From positions 1-44,731 of the forward strand of contig JAIENY010000029.1 of the NCBI GenBank assembly GCA_019750915.1: a DNA stretch of 44,731 bases, read 5' to 3'. This document shows, one piece after another, positions 1-9,031 of this stretch (its first letter is position 1; the number at the start of each line of letters is the position of its first letter). The DNA comes from Xanthobacteraceae bacterium. Its GTDB lineage: Bacteria > Pseudomonadota > Alphaproteobacteria > Rhizobiales > Xanthobacteraceae. Below the pieces are notes generated by a model, which had not been told where the DNA came from, made no database searches, and saw only the letters and a list, made by a program, of their open reading frames with translations. The translations under genes and the position numbers were made by a program.

Positions 1-2
1 TG

Positions 3-1979
3 AACGAAATCTATCTCGGCCTTGGTGCTTACGGCATCGGTGCGGCGGCGCTGGTTTATTTCGACAAGTCGGTCAATGAGCTGACGACGGCCGAGGCGGC
101 CTATCTCGCCGCCCTGCCGAAGGCGCCGGCTCAGCTTCACCCGGTCCGCAATCATGCGCGCGCAGTCGAGCGCCGCAATTACGTGATTGATCGTCTGGCG
201 GAGAATGGCTGGATCAGCCAGGCTGATGCGCAGTCCGCGCGCAAGGAGCCACTGGTCGTCACCTCCCGTACCAATTCGGCGCATATCAACGCGAGCGAGT
301 ATTTCGCCGAGGAGGTTCGCCGCGACATCTTCGAGCGTTATGGCGAGAAGAAACTCTATGAGGGTGGGCTTTCGGTCCGCACCACGCTCGATCCCAAGCT
401 GCAGATGATGGCTCGCAAGGCCGAGGCCAATGGACTCGTCACGTATGACGAGGCGACGGGGTATCGCGGTCCCGTCACCAAGATCGAATTGAGCGGCGAC
501 TGGGGACCGAAACTCGCCGACGTCAAATCCCTGACGGACATCGCGCCATGGCGGATGGCGGTGGTTCTGGAAACCAGCGATCAGTCGGCCCGGATTGGGT
601 TCCAGCCGCCGCGTGAACTTGGGGGAGCGGTTTCCAAGATACGCGATACCGGACTGATCACACTCGACGGGGTGCGCTGGGCGAAGCCCGCATCTGGACC
701 GAACCGCTACAAGGCGCCGACCAACGTTTCGCAAGTGCTGACACCGGGCGATGTGATCTACGCCGAACCGATGGTTGGTAAGGACGGGAACGTTGTCGAG
801 GGCCAGTACCGATTGCGGCAGATTCCGGAGGTCTCCGGTGGGCTCGTTGTGATGGATCCGCATACCGGCCGCGTGCTGGCGATGACGGGCGGTTTCTCTT
901 TTGACCAAAGCCAGTTCAATCGCGCGACACAGGCCTATCGCCAGCCGGGCTCCTCGTTCAAACCAATCGTTTATTCCACCGCGCTCGATAACGGCTACAC
1001 GCCCTCAAGCATTATTGTCGATGCCCCAATCGAGATCGATCAGGGCGCGGGGCTTGGCGTGTGGCGCCCGGAGAACTATTCGACAGGTAAATATTATGGC
1101 CCGCGGACCTTGCGCTTTGGTCTTGAGCACTCCGTCAACAACATGACGGTGCGCCTGGCGCAGGATATCGGAATGCCGATCATCGGCGATTACGCCAAGC
1201 GCTTCGGCGTCTATGACGAATTGCCGAATTATCTGTCCTACGCGCTCGGTGCCGGTGAAACGACCGTGATGCGGATGGTCACGGCCTATTCGATGATCGC
1301 CAACGGCGGCAAGCGCGTGAAGGCGACGCTGATCGATCGTATTCAGGACCGCTACGGACACACCATTTTCAAGCACGACCAGCGCGAATGCCGAGGATGC
1401 GACGCTCCCGAAGGCTGGCACAACCAGCCGGAGCCGACATTGATCGATCATCGCGAGCAGGTGCTCGATCCGATGACGGCGTATCAGATCACCTCGATGA
1501 TGGAAGGCGTGGTCCAGCGCGGCACCGCAACCGTCGTGCGCGAGGTCGGCAAGCCGATCGCGGGCAAGACCGGAACCACGAACGAGGAGAAGGACGCATG
1601 GTTCGTCGGTTTCTCGCCGGACATCGTGGTGGGCCTCTATGTGGGCTACGACAAGCCCAAGCCACTCGGCAAGGGCGGCACCGGTGGTCATCTGGCCGCG
1701 CCCGTAGCGAAGGATTTCCTGAAGATGGCGCTTGCCGACAAGCCAGCCGTGCCGTTCAAGATTCCTGCCGGAATTAAGCTCGTTCGCGTCGATCTTGGTA
1801 CCGGCATGCGCGCGGGCCCGGACAGCGCGAAGACGATCCTCGAAGCCTTTAAGCCAGGAACGGCGCCGCCCGACAACTATGCCTCAATCGGCGTGGCCGA
1901 TGCGGATGGACGGGTTTTGACAGTATCGCCTGATGCAGACCGCGCCATCATCCGCCCAGGGACTGGCGGCCTCTATTGA
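3..1979 (+). CDS. mrcA: Penicillin-binding protein 1A, 3' part (bifunctional transglycosylase/transpeptidase)
   Basis: The gene is open from the window edge (reading frame begins at base 3), so its start and most of the glycosyltransferase domain are missing. What remains begins with NEIYLG and GxG-type residues typical of the end of a GT51 domain, followed by a linker/OB-like segment and a complete transpeptidase domain. The three penicillin-binding motifs are visible: SSFK with the catalytic serine at 951-953, SVN at 1131-1139 and KTG at 1566-1574. It polymerises and cross-links peptidoglycan at the periplasmic face of the inner membrane. A GTG at 183 is internal, not a start, because homology continues upstream of it. 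The next gene is prfB on the same strand, 88 bases downstream. Family assignment is firm; 1A rather than another class A PBP is the likely reading. Confidence 0.93.
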   Translation, partial: NEIYLGLGAYGIGAAALVYFDKSVNELTTAEAAYLAALPKAPAQLHPVRNHARAVERRNYVIDRLAENGWISQADAQSARKEPLVVTSRTNSAHINASEYFAEEVRRDIFERYGEKKLYEGGLSVRTTLDPKLQMMARKAEANGLVTYDEATGYRGPVTKIELSGDWGPKLADVKSLTDIAPWRMAVVLETSDQSARIGFQPPRELGGAVSKIRDTGLITLDGVRWAKPASGPNRYKAPTNVSQVLTPGDVIYAEPMVGKDGNVVEGQYRLRQIPEVSGGLVVMDPHTGRVLAMTGGFSFDQSQFNRATQAYRQPGSSFKPIVYSTALDNGYTPSSIIVDAPIEIDQGAGLGVWRPENYSTGKYYGPRTLRFGLEHSVNNMTVRLAQDIGMPIIGDYAKRFGVYDELPNYLSYALGAGETTVMRMVTAYSMIANGGKRVKATLIDRIQDRYGHTIFKHDQRECRGCDAPEGWHNQPEPTLIDHREQVLDPMTAYQITSMMEGVVQRGTATVVREVGKPIAGKTGTTNEEKDAWFVGFSPDIVVGLYVGYDKPKPLGKGGTGGHLAAPVAKDFLKMALADKPAVPFKIPAGIKLVRVDLGTGMRAGPDSAKTILEAFKPGTAPPDNYASIGVADADGRVLTVSPDADRAIIRPGTGGLY

Positions 1980-2000
1980 GCGCATTGCGCTCGGGCTTTT
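1978..2000 (+). terminator. Possible weak terminator after mrcA
   Basis: A perfect 6-bp stem GAGCGC/GCGCTC (1978-1983 and 1987-1992) with an ATT loop begins inside the stop codon of the PBP gene. It is followed four bases later by TTTT (1997-2000). The T-tract is short and offset, so termination would be partial at best. Confidence 0.35.
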
Positions 2001-2067
2001 CAACGTTTAAGTCGTCTGCACTGAATCGCGCCGCAACCACGGCGACAACTGATTATCTGGAATAGAA

Positions 2068-3199
2068 ATGCGTCCTGAAATTGAACGCCTTGTCGAAGAG
2101 ATCAAGCAGTCGGTCGGGCTGCTGAGGAGGCATCTTTGACGTCGACGCTGCAACTGCGCGTCTGGCCGAACTGAACAATCTCGCCGAAGATCCGAACCTG
2201 TGGAACGATCCGCAGAAGGCCCAGAAGCTGATGCAAGAGCGGACCTCGCTCGAGAATCAGCTTTCGGGGATCGGCAAGATCGAACGCGAACTCGAAGACC
2301 AGATCGGCATGATCGAACTCGGTGAGTCCGAGAACGACGAAGGCGTCGTTGCCGAGGCCGAGAACATGCTCAAGGCCGTGAAGAAGGATGTCGCCCGCCA
2401 GGAACTGGAAGCTTTGCTGTCAGGCGAAGCCGACGGGTTCAATTCCTATCTTGAGGTGCACGCCGGGGCCGGCGGGACCGAGAGTCAGGACTGGGCGGCG
2501 ATCCTGCTGCGCATGTACACACGTTGGGCGGAAAAGCACGGCTTCAAGGTGGAGTATCTTGAAGAAACTCAAGGTGAAGAGGCTGGCATCAAATCGGCGA
2601 CAATCCAGATTAGCGGCCATAACGCCTATGGCTGGCTGAAGACCGAGGCGGGCGTGCATCGGCTGGTGCGGATTTCACCCTTTGACTCCAACGCGCGCCG
2701 GCACACTTCGTTTTCGAGTGTCGCGATATTTCCTGTGGTCGACAACTCGATCAAGATCGACATCAATGAATCGGACGTGCGCGTCGATACCATGCGCTCG
2801 GGCGGTGCGGGCGGTCAGCATGTCAACAAGACAGAGTCCGCCGTGCGACTGACCCATATTCCGACCGGCGTCGCTGTGGTCTGTCAGGCCGGTCGTTCGC
2901 AGCACAAGAACCGTGCTCAGGCGTGGGACATGCTGCGTGCGCGGCTCTATGAAATCGAATTGAAGAAGCGGGAAGAACAGGCCGCCGCCGATCAGGCCGC
3001 CAAGACCGAGATCGGCTGGGGCCACCAGATTCGTTCATACGTTCTGCAGCCTTATCAGATGGTGAAGGATCTTCGCACCGGGGTGCAGACATCCGATACG
3101 TCCGGCGTGCTCGACGGTGATCTTGACGAGTTCATGGCAGCGACGCTGGCGCAGAAGGCATTCGGTACCGGCCCCGGCCATGTCGAGGATGTAAGCTAG
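2068..3199 (+). CDS. prfB: Peptide chain release factor 2, programmed +1 frameshift
   Basis: RF2 recognises UGA and UAA and triggers peptide release on the ribosome. The ATG at 2068 opens a 23-codon leader that ends in CTT TGA at 2134-2139. The main frame (353 codons to the TAG at 3197-3199) joins by reading GAC at 2138-2140, one base forward. An internal Shine-Dalgarno-like AGGAGG sits at 2125-2130, the same arrangement as the autoregulatory frameshift site of E. coli prfB. The product would be 376 residues, normal for RF2. The body carries the peptidyl-hydrolase GGQ motif (codons 2810-2818) and the stop-codon-reading SPF motif. A plain ORF reading would wrongly start it at 2231. Expression is expected to be self-limiting: with ample RF2 the UGA terminates, with little RF2 the ribosome shifts. 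Confidence 0.95.
2125..2140 (+). promoter_or_regulatory. prfB programmed +1 frameshift site
   Basis: The element is AGGAGG, then CAT, then CTT-TGA-C. The SD-like hexamer pairs with 16S rRNA in the translating ribosome, while the slippery CTT and the poor UGA-C stop context favour a slip to TTT. The TGA (2137-2139) is in frame with the ATG at 2068, and the RF2 body is in the +1 frame. Confidence 0.93.
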
Positions 3200-3217
3200 C
3201 GCTATCGCTGAAGCGAT

Positions 3218-4582
3218 CTAGCCTTGTGCGAAGCGGATTCCCGCGCGCAGGAATCGCTGCGGATCGACAGCTTCACCATCGATCCGCGTCTCGTAATGAA
3301 GGTGCGGACCTGTCGAACGGCCGGTCGATCCAACTTCACCAATGACCTGACCGATTTTGATGACGTCGCCGACCTTCACATTGATCTGCGACAGATGTCC
3401 GTAACGGGTCGCCAGGCCGTTGCCATGGTTGATTTCGACCATGCGGCCATATCCGCCGGCCCATCCGGCCGAGGACACCACACCGTTCGCGGTCGCACGG
3501 ACCGGATCGCCTGTTGAAGCGCGGAAATCGAGGCCTGTATGCATCGCCGGCCTGCCGAGAAACGGGTCCGTGCGGATGCCGAAGCCCGAGGTGAATTCCA
3601 CTTCGCCGATTACCGGTTTGCGATAAGGCACCATTGCCAGCGTGCGGTTGGTACTTTCGACCTGACTGCGCGCAAGATTGACTCGGTAGAGCTGGCGCTC
3701 AAAAGGATCGGCGTTTCGTCCGGGCGGTTTTGCGGGAATGAACGGGCCGCCGACAGCAGCCTTGGGCGTTGCGGCGCGCATCTGCGCAGCATTGAGTCCG
3801 AGATCGGAGAACAGCGACTGCATCCGGCGCAGCCGCGCATCATAGCTGTCTTCGGCAGCGGTCAGGATGCTCGTTTGACGGCTTTCCACCTTGTCGAGAG
3901 AGCTTTGCAGACGGGCAAGCAATCCTCCTGCGTCCTGATTGCTGGCGAAACGGGTCGGGGCAATGTCTGGTGCGGGACGGCGCGATTCAAGACGGGCTTC
4001 GCGATCGGGCGGAGTTGCGAAAATCACCGTGTCATTGATCGGCGAGGGCTTCGGAATTCCGCTGCCGCCGTTGTCATTCGACGGGAGCGGCCGCGAGGAC
4101 TTGATTGATCCGGTAGCCCCGGTGTCCGGCAGTCCTGCGAGCGCGTTCGCGCGGGATTCCAGCAGCGATTGCCGTTTCATGATCTGAGAAAGCTTTTGAT
4201 CGTATTGCTCCTGGTCCAGCGCCTGCCGGCTGGTCGTGCGATCAATCCGTGACCGCAATTCCGCGATGCGATCTTCGTAGGCGTATTGCATCTCCGCCTG
4301 CCGGGAGAGCAGCTTGGTCAGCACATCGTCGCGAAACGCAAAATAGGTGGCCGTGACTGCGGACCAAACGCCCATCACCACAATCGTGCCGACGATGACC
4401 CAAAAGACGACCGGCGCAACGCGCACTTGCTTGCCGTGGTGAACGAGAGTGTAGCTGTGCGGATTATGGCGCGGAGCCGCCTGAGGACGGCCCTGGTGGG
4501 CATGTCTGCGCTGCAGGGCTCGTCCATCGTCGTGGGGGTGATGGTGAGCGTGTTGATCATGGGGACGGTAATGGGACGACAT
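3218..4582 (-). CDS. M23-family peptidoglycan endopeptidase, membrane anchored
   Basis: This is a 454-residue LytM/M23 metallopeptidase expected to cleave peptidoglycan cross-links. A His-rich cytoplasmic N-terminus is followed by one membrane segment (about residues 58-85) and a periplasmic linker containing coiled-coil-like stretches (about 95-130 and 210-260). The C-terminal M23 domain has the zinc ligands HTGLD (H348, D352) and HLH (H427, H429). I place the start at 4582, because GGAG lies 5 bases before that ATG. An in-frame ATG at 4636 would add 18 residues but has no visible ribosome binding site. It converges on prfB, leaving an 18-base gap. Both zinc motifs are intact, so it is probably an active hydrolase rather than a degenerate activator such as EnvC. 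Confidence 0.9.
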   Translation of the reverse strand: MSSHYRPHDQHAHHHPHDDGRALQRRHAHQGRPQAAPRHNPHSYTLVHHGKQVRVAPVVFWVIVGTIVVMGVWSAVTATYFAFRDDVLTKLLSRQAEMQYAYEDRIAELRSRIDRTTSRQALDQEQYDQKLSQIMKRQSLLESRANALAGLPDTGATGSIKSSRPLPSNDNGGSGIPKPSPINDTVIFATPPDREARLESRRPAPDIAPTRFASNQDAGGLLARLQSSLDKVESRQTSILTAAEDSYDARLRRMQSLFSDLGLNAAQMRAATPKAAVGGPFIPAKPPGRNADPFERQLYRVNLARSQVESTNRTLAMVPYRKPVIGEVEFTSGFGIRTDPFLGRPAMHTGLDFRASTGDPVRATANGVVSSAGWAGGYGRMVEINHGNGLATRYGHLSQINVKVGDVIKIGQVIGEVGSTGRSTGPHLHYETRIDGEAVDPQRFLRAGIRFAQG

Positions 4583-4662
4583 CAGAACTCCGGCACACCC
4601 GCCAACTGGGCGAGGCGACTGATGCCGATCTGACATTGGTATGGTTAATTTTCAGAAAACTC

Positions 4663-5181
4663 TCAGGATCCGAGTGCGGCTAGCACCGCCTGCGCATGAT
4701 CCTTGACCTTCACGTTCCGCCATATCTTTGAGATACGGCCATCGGCCTCGATTAGGAAAGTCGTGCGAAGGATGCCCATGAAGGTCCTGCCGTACATCTT
4801 CTTTTCTGCCCAGACACCATAGGCTTCCAGCATCTGATGCGTCTCGTCGCATCCCAGCGGAATGGCGAGCGCGTGCTTTTCACGAAATTTTTGCAGGGCT
4901 TTGGGGGCATCCGCCGAAACGCCGAGGATAGCGACGCCGCGAGCTGCGAAGTCCGATGCGATCTGGCTAAAGCCGACGGCCTCCTGGGTGCAGCCTTCCG
5001 TTCCTGCCTTCGGGTAGAAGAAGATCACGAGGCGAGCTGCGGCAAAGTCGTTGTTGGAAAGCAGGCGTCCATCATCGGACAGGATCGAGAAGGCCGGTGC
5101 CATTTCGCCTTCCCGCAACCCCGTCAAGCCCGGCGAAGTTTGGAGCGTTTCAACGGATTTCTCTCGCATTTTCTTGGACAT
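4663..5181 (-). CDS. bcp: Peroxiredoxin, Bcp/PrxQ type
   Basis: This is a thioredoxin-fold peroxidase of 172 residues that reduces hydrogen peroxide and organic hydroperoxides in the cytoplasm. The peroxidatic cysteine is C64 in the EGCTQE motif, just after FFYPKAGT. Most Bcp proteins carry a resolving cysteine five residues later; here that position is V69, so it looks like a one-Cys form. The ATG at 5181 is preceded by AAGGAAGG at good spacing. The frame stays open to 5322, but the extra 47 residues look unlike the family. It is divergent from the large AsmA-like gene. Confidence 0.9.
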   Translation of the reverse strand: MSKKMREKSVETLQTSPGLTGLREGEMAPAFSILSDDGRLLSNNDFAAARLVIFFYPKAGTEGCTQEAVGFSQIASDFAARGVAILGVSADAPKALQKFREKHALAIPLGCDETHQMLEAYGVWAEKKMYGRTFMGILRTTFLIEADGRISKIWRNVKVKDHAQAVLAALGS

Positions 5182-5376
5182 GGCCTTCCTTTTGTCTTTT
5201 TCGGCGGGTCTATTGATGGGCAAGATGAAATCGGCACCTGAGGGGGACTCCGGTGCTGGGCAATTGTACGCTTTAAGATAAACTGATGCGGGATTCTCCA
5301 CCCGTTTCGAGGCATCGGACAAGCGGGATGGCTTCGAGCTGTTCCGGGCGCCGATGGAACGGTCTTAAATTTCCGT
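5182..5376. other. Divergent intergenic region bcp / AsmA-like gene
   Basis: These 195 bases separate two divergent genes and must hold both promoters. A hairpin at 5234-5256 (GCACC/GGTGC outer stem, GAG/CTC inner stem, GGGGA loop) would lie in the bcp leader. I recognise no OxyR or other named operator. Confidence 0.4.
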
Positions 5377-8300
5377 ATGGTCGATAACGTTCAGCGCCAA
5401 CGTGAGGCAATGCCAAATCTCCAGCCTCAAAAAGCGTCGAAACAACAGACTGGACACAATCACCATTGGCATCACGCCGACTGGGATGATGAGAACTGTC
5501 AGTACGCGCGTCAGTTGCTGAGGCGTTCGCGCGGCAGGTTCGGTGGTTTCTCCAATCCGTTCGAACGGCTGGGCCATCGCATCCTCGATACTGGATGGAT
5601 CCGAAAGACGCTTATCACCATATTCGTCGTCGGCGGTGTTTTTGGACTGGGTTTTTTCAGCCTTTGGCTGCGGCTCGGCGCCGGACCGATCAGTCTCGAC
5701 ATGGTGACGCCTTGGCTCGTGTCCGCGATCGAACAAAATCTTGGTGAGGAGCACACCGTCGAAATCGGCGGCACCCAAATCGAGCGCGCTGGCCGAATTC
5801 GCGTCGCTGTCCGTGTGCGCGATCTGGTTGTGCGCGATCGCAACCACGCCATTGTCGCCAGCGCCCCGAAGGCCGAAGTCCGGCTTTCCGGCGTGGCGCT
5901 CATGCTTGGAAAATTGCGGGCCGAATCACTGCGGCTGGTGGATGCGGAGTTGTCTGTTCGCATTACGCCCGATGGCGACGTAATCGTAACTACCGCCGGT
6001 ACGACGCAGCCGTTGGCGACGGCCCGGGTTCCCGTCAAGCCTGTTGCCAGGATTGCAACACCGCCCGCCGGCGGTGCAACACCTTCAGCAGCTACGCCGG
6101 CCGAACAACAGGTGGCCGCGAACGCCGCACCTGCGGCAAGCGGTCTTCTTGCCGTGATGGGATGGCTGGATGCAATCGGATCGAAAGGACTGGACGGCCA
6201 GAGTCTGAACGAAATCGGATTGCGCAATGGCTCGTTGCTGGTCGATGACCAGCAAAGCAAGACGAAGGTTTCTTTCGACAACATCAGTCTGAGCCTGCGA
6301 CGCCCGTCCTCCGGCGGCGTGACGATGACGGTCGGTGAGGAGGGAACCAAGCCCTGGTCGCTTCGGATTGGTGTGGGTGCTCCTGAGAACGGAGTGAGGC
6401 CGATCGAGCTTGCGCTGGACAAAGTGCCCACCAAAAATCTTCTGCTGGCGGCGCGTCTGAAAGACTTCAACTACACCACCGAAGGCATGGCGCTGAGTGG
6501 CCGGATGAAGGGGCAGGTCGGGCGCGACGGATTGCCAACCTACCTCTCCGGCGAATTCGCTCTCGACAAAGGCCAGCTGATTGACCGCGGTACGCCGGAC
6601 TATCCGATGAACATCGATCGCGCGGAAGTGCGTTTGGACTGGGATGCTGCGCGGCGGGTCATGGTCGCGCCGTTGCAAATCACATCCGGAGCCAATCGCC
6701 TGACGCTTCTGGCCCATCTCGAAGCACCGGCCGACAGCACGCAGAACTGGCAGCTTGGATTGAGCGGCGGAACAATTTTGCTCACCGACCCTCAGGGTGA
6801 GAATCCGGTCATCTTCAACCGCATCGCGGTGCGGCTGATGTTCGATCCCGACCACCGCCGCGTGGTCATGACTCACTGTGACTTCAGCAACGGCGATACT
6901 GCGATTGCGGGGTCCGCCACGCTGGATTACTCGACGCCGGAAGCCCGGCTTCAGCTCGGTCTTGCTGCCACACCAATGTCCGCTTCCGTGTTCAAGAACA
7001 TCTGGCCGATTCTGGTTGTTCCCGAAGCCCGCCAGTGGGTCATCGACCGTATCTCCGGAGGAACGCTGCAGCACCTGGACATCGCAGTGAATGCTCCGCT
7101 TCACACACTGGCACGCGGGGGGCCCCCGATTCCGGACGGCGGCTTGTCGGTCGATTTCACGGCGTCCAATGTCGCGCTGCATCCGCTCGATGCGATGCCG
7201 TCCATCCATGACGCCGACATGCAGGGACATGTCAGCGGCCGCACCGTGAAGATCACCATCGGGCAGGGCGGTGTCGATACGCCGGCGGGGCGTAAACTGA
7301 CGGTGTCTGATGTATCGTTTCAGATACCCGATCTGGTTCCGAAGCCTGCGCCGACAGTGGTTCGCTTTCGCGTCGATGGCCCCGTTGCGGCCGCCGCCGA
7401 GGTCCTGCAATCTGATCGCCTCAGTGATGTCAGCACTGGTGTGCCGATTGATCCGAATACGAGCAAAGGCAACGTCTCCGCGCTCGTGACGCTGAATATG
7501 CCGCTGAAAAATGCGCTGACCAAGGAAGACACCAAATACGCCGTGAGCGTCGATGTTGGCGGCCTGTCGGTCGACAAACTCGCGATGAACCAAAAGGTGG
7601 AAGCCAGCGCGCTCAAAGTTGTGGCGGATAATGACGGCTACCGCGTGAAGGGCGATGTGAAGATTGCGGGCCAGCCTGCGATGGTTGACTATCACAAAGA
7701 TGCAAGCGGTGATGCCGACGTGCGTTTGGCGACGACCCTAGACGACAGCGCGCGCGCCAAGCTCGGCGTCGATTTGGGATCGAGCGTCTCCGGGGCGATT
7801 CCGATCAAGCTGTCCGGCAAGATCGCTAACGGCGACAGCGACAGCCGTTTTGGAGTCGAGGCTGATCTGACGGCGACGAAGATCGACAACATACTTCCCG
7901 GCTGGACCAAGATCGCCGGTAAAGCCAGCAAGCTTACTTTTAACGTTGTGAAAAAGCCGCAGAGTACTCGATTTGAGGACATCTCAATCGAAGGAAGCGG
8001 CACTGCGATCAAGGGCGCAGTCGAAGTCGACCAAAACAACGATCTCATCAGCGCGATCTTTCCCACCTTTGCGCCTTCCGAAGGCGATAAGGCCTCGCTT
8101 CGCGCGGAGCGCGGACCGGATGGGGCACTCAAGGTCACACTACGCGGCGATGTTTTCGATGGTCGCGGCCTAGTCAAAAGCGGTATGTCGGGCAACGCCA
8201 CGAGCGATCCCAAATCGAAGGCCAAGCTGGGCGATATTGATATCGATGCGAAGGTTGGTGCGATTGCCGGATTCTATGGTGAGGCTATTCGCGCGGTTGA

Positions 8301-9027
8301 TATCAAGTTCTCACGACGCAACGGCACGGTTCGCTCGTTTGCGCTGTCCGGCAAGCTCGGGCGCGATACACCGTTGAATGGCAGCCTGCGCTCGCGGGGA
8401 CAGGGCCGCGATCTGTTGTTCGTCGAGACCGCCGATGCTGGAGCGCTCTTCAGATTCACCGACACCTACTCGAAGATGGTCGGTGGGCAGATGTGGATCG
8501 CAATGGATGCGCCGACCGCCGACGCCACGCCTCAGGAAGGATTGCTGAACGTCAGCAACTTCGTGGTGAAGGGCGAGTCGTCACTCGATAACGTGGTCAA
8601 TGGCGGCAACCATAATGGAAATTCCCCCGGCATCGCATTCACGCGCATGCGGACGGAGTTCACGCGGGAAACCGGACAGCTGCGCGTGAAAGACGGCGTG
8701 GTGCGCGGGCCTGCCGTGGGCGCCACCATCGAGGGCAGCATCGATTATGCTGAAAATCAGGTCCGGATGAGCGGCACTTTTGTTCCGATTTACGGCCTCA
8801 ATAATATCTTCGGCCAAATTCCGATCGTCGGTCTGGTGCTTGGCGGCGGTAGCAATGAAGGGCTGATCGGCGTCACTTACGAAGTCGTCGGAACGCCCGG
8901 TGCACCGGTGTTGCGCGTCAACCCGATCTCGGCGATGGCGCCGGGCGTGCTTCGCAAGATCTTCGACTTTAACACCGGAAAGCAGCAGAACCTTCCGCCG
9001 GATTTCCCGTCCGCGCAATCGCAGTGA
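5377..9027 (+). CDS. Giant AsmA-like / YhdP-family envelope protein
   Basis: This is a 1216-residue protein of the AsmA-like (YhdP/TamB-related) superfamily, whose members form long beta-groove bridges that carry phospholipids between inner and outer membrane. A roughly 75-residue His/Arg-rich cytoplasmic N-terminus precedes a single membrane segment (about residues 76-98, after GWIRKT). The rest is predicted periplasmic repetitive beta structure with many short strands, ending in the typical C-terminal signature around IPIVGLVLGGGSNEGLIG and NPISAMAPG. A proline/alanine-rich stretch near residues 220-250 is a likely linker. The start at 5377 has no good ribosome binding site, and an ATG at 5410 is an alternative. 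The lipid-transport role is inferred from the family. It converges on tyrS with a 4-base gap. Confidence 0.82.
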   Translation: MVDNVQRQREAMPNLQPQKASKQQTGHNHHWHHADWDDENCQYARQLLRRSRGRFGGFSNPFERLGHRILDTGWIRKTLITIFVVGGVFGLGFFSLWLRLGAGPISLDMVTPWLVSAIEQNLGEEHTVEIGGTQIERAGRIRVAVRVRDLVVRDRNHAIVASAPKAEVRLSGVALMLGKLRAESLRLVDAELSVRITPDGDVIVTTAGTTQPLATARVPVKPVARIATPPAGGATPSAATPAEQQVAANAAPAASGLLAVMGWLDAIGSKGLDGQSLNEIGLRNGSLLVDDQQSKTKVSFDNISLSLRRPSSGGVTMTVGEEGTKPWSLRIGVGAPENGVRPIELALDKVPTKNLLLAARLKDFNYTTEGMALSGRMKGQVGRDGLPTYLSGEFALDKGQLIDRGTPDYPMNIDRAEVRLDWDAARRVMVAPLQITSGANRLTLLAHLEAPADSTQNWQLGLSGGTILLTDPQGENPVIFNRIAVRLMFDPDHRRVVMTHCDFSNGDTAIAGSATLDYSTPEARLQLGLAATPMSASVFKNIWPILVVPEARQWVIDRISGGTLQHLDIAVNAPLHTLARGGPPIPDGGLSVDFTASNVALHPLDAMPSIHDADMQGHVSGRTVKITIGQGGVDTPAGRKLTVSDVSFQIPDLVPKPAPTVVRFRVDGPVAAAAEVLQSDRLSDVSTGVPIDPNTSKGNVSALVTLNMPLKNALTKEDTKYAVSVDVGGLSVDKLAMNQKVEASALKVVADNDGYRVKGDVKIAGQPAMVDYHKDASGDADVRLATTLDDSARAKLGVDLGSSVSGAIPIKLSGKIANGDSDSRFGVEADLTATKIDNILPGWTKIAGKASKLTFNVVKKPQSTRFEDISIEGSGTAIKGAVEVDQNNDLISAIFPTFAPSEGDKASLRAERGPDGALKVTLRGDVFDGRGLVKSGMSGNATSDPKSKAKLGDIDIDAKVGAIAGFYGEAIRAVDIKFSRRNGTVRSFALSGKLGRDTPLNGSLRSRGQGRDLLFVETADAGALFRFTDTYSKMVGGQMWIAMDAPTADATPQEGLLNVSNFVVKGESSLDNVVNGGNHNGNSPGIAFTRMRTEFTRETGQLRVKDGVVRGPAVGATIEGSIDYAENQVRMSGTFVPIYGLNNIFGQIPIVGLVLGGGSNEGLIGVTYEVVGTPGAPVLRVNPISAMAPGVLRKIFDFNTGKQQNLPPDFPSAQSQ

Positions 9028-9031
9028 GCGG

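Noticed and set aside
3200..3217. ATCGC/GCGAT hairpin between prfB and the M23 gene as a terminator
   Set aside because: Stem is only 5 bp with a bulged extension and there is no T-tract on either strand.
6085..7695. 536-codon open frame antisense to the AsmA-like gene
   Set aside because: It is a GC-rich shadow frame, His/Arg-rich with no domain, and lies wholly inside a gene with clear family features.
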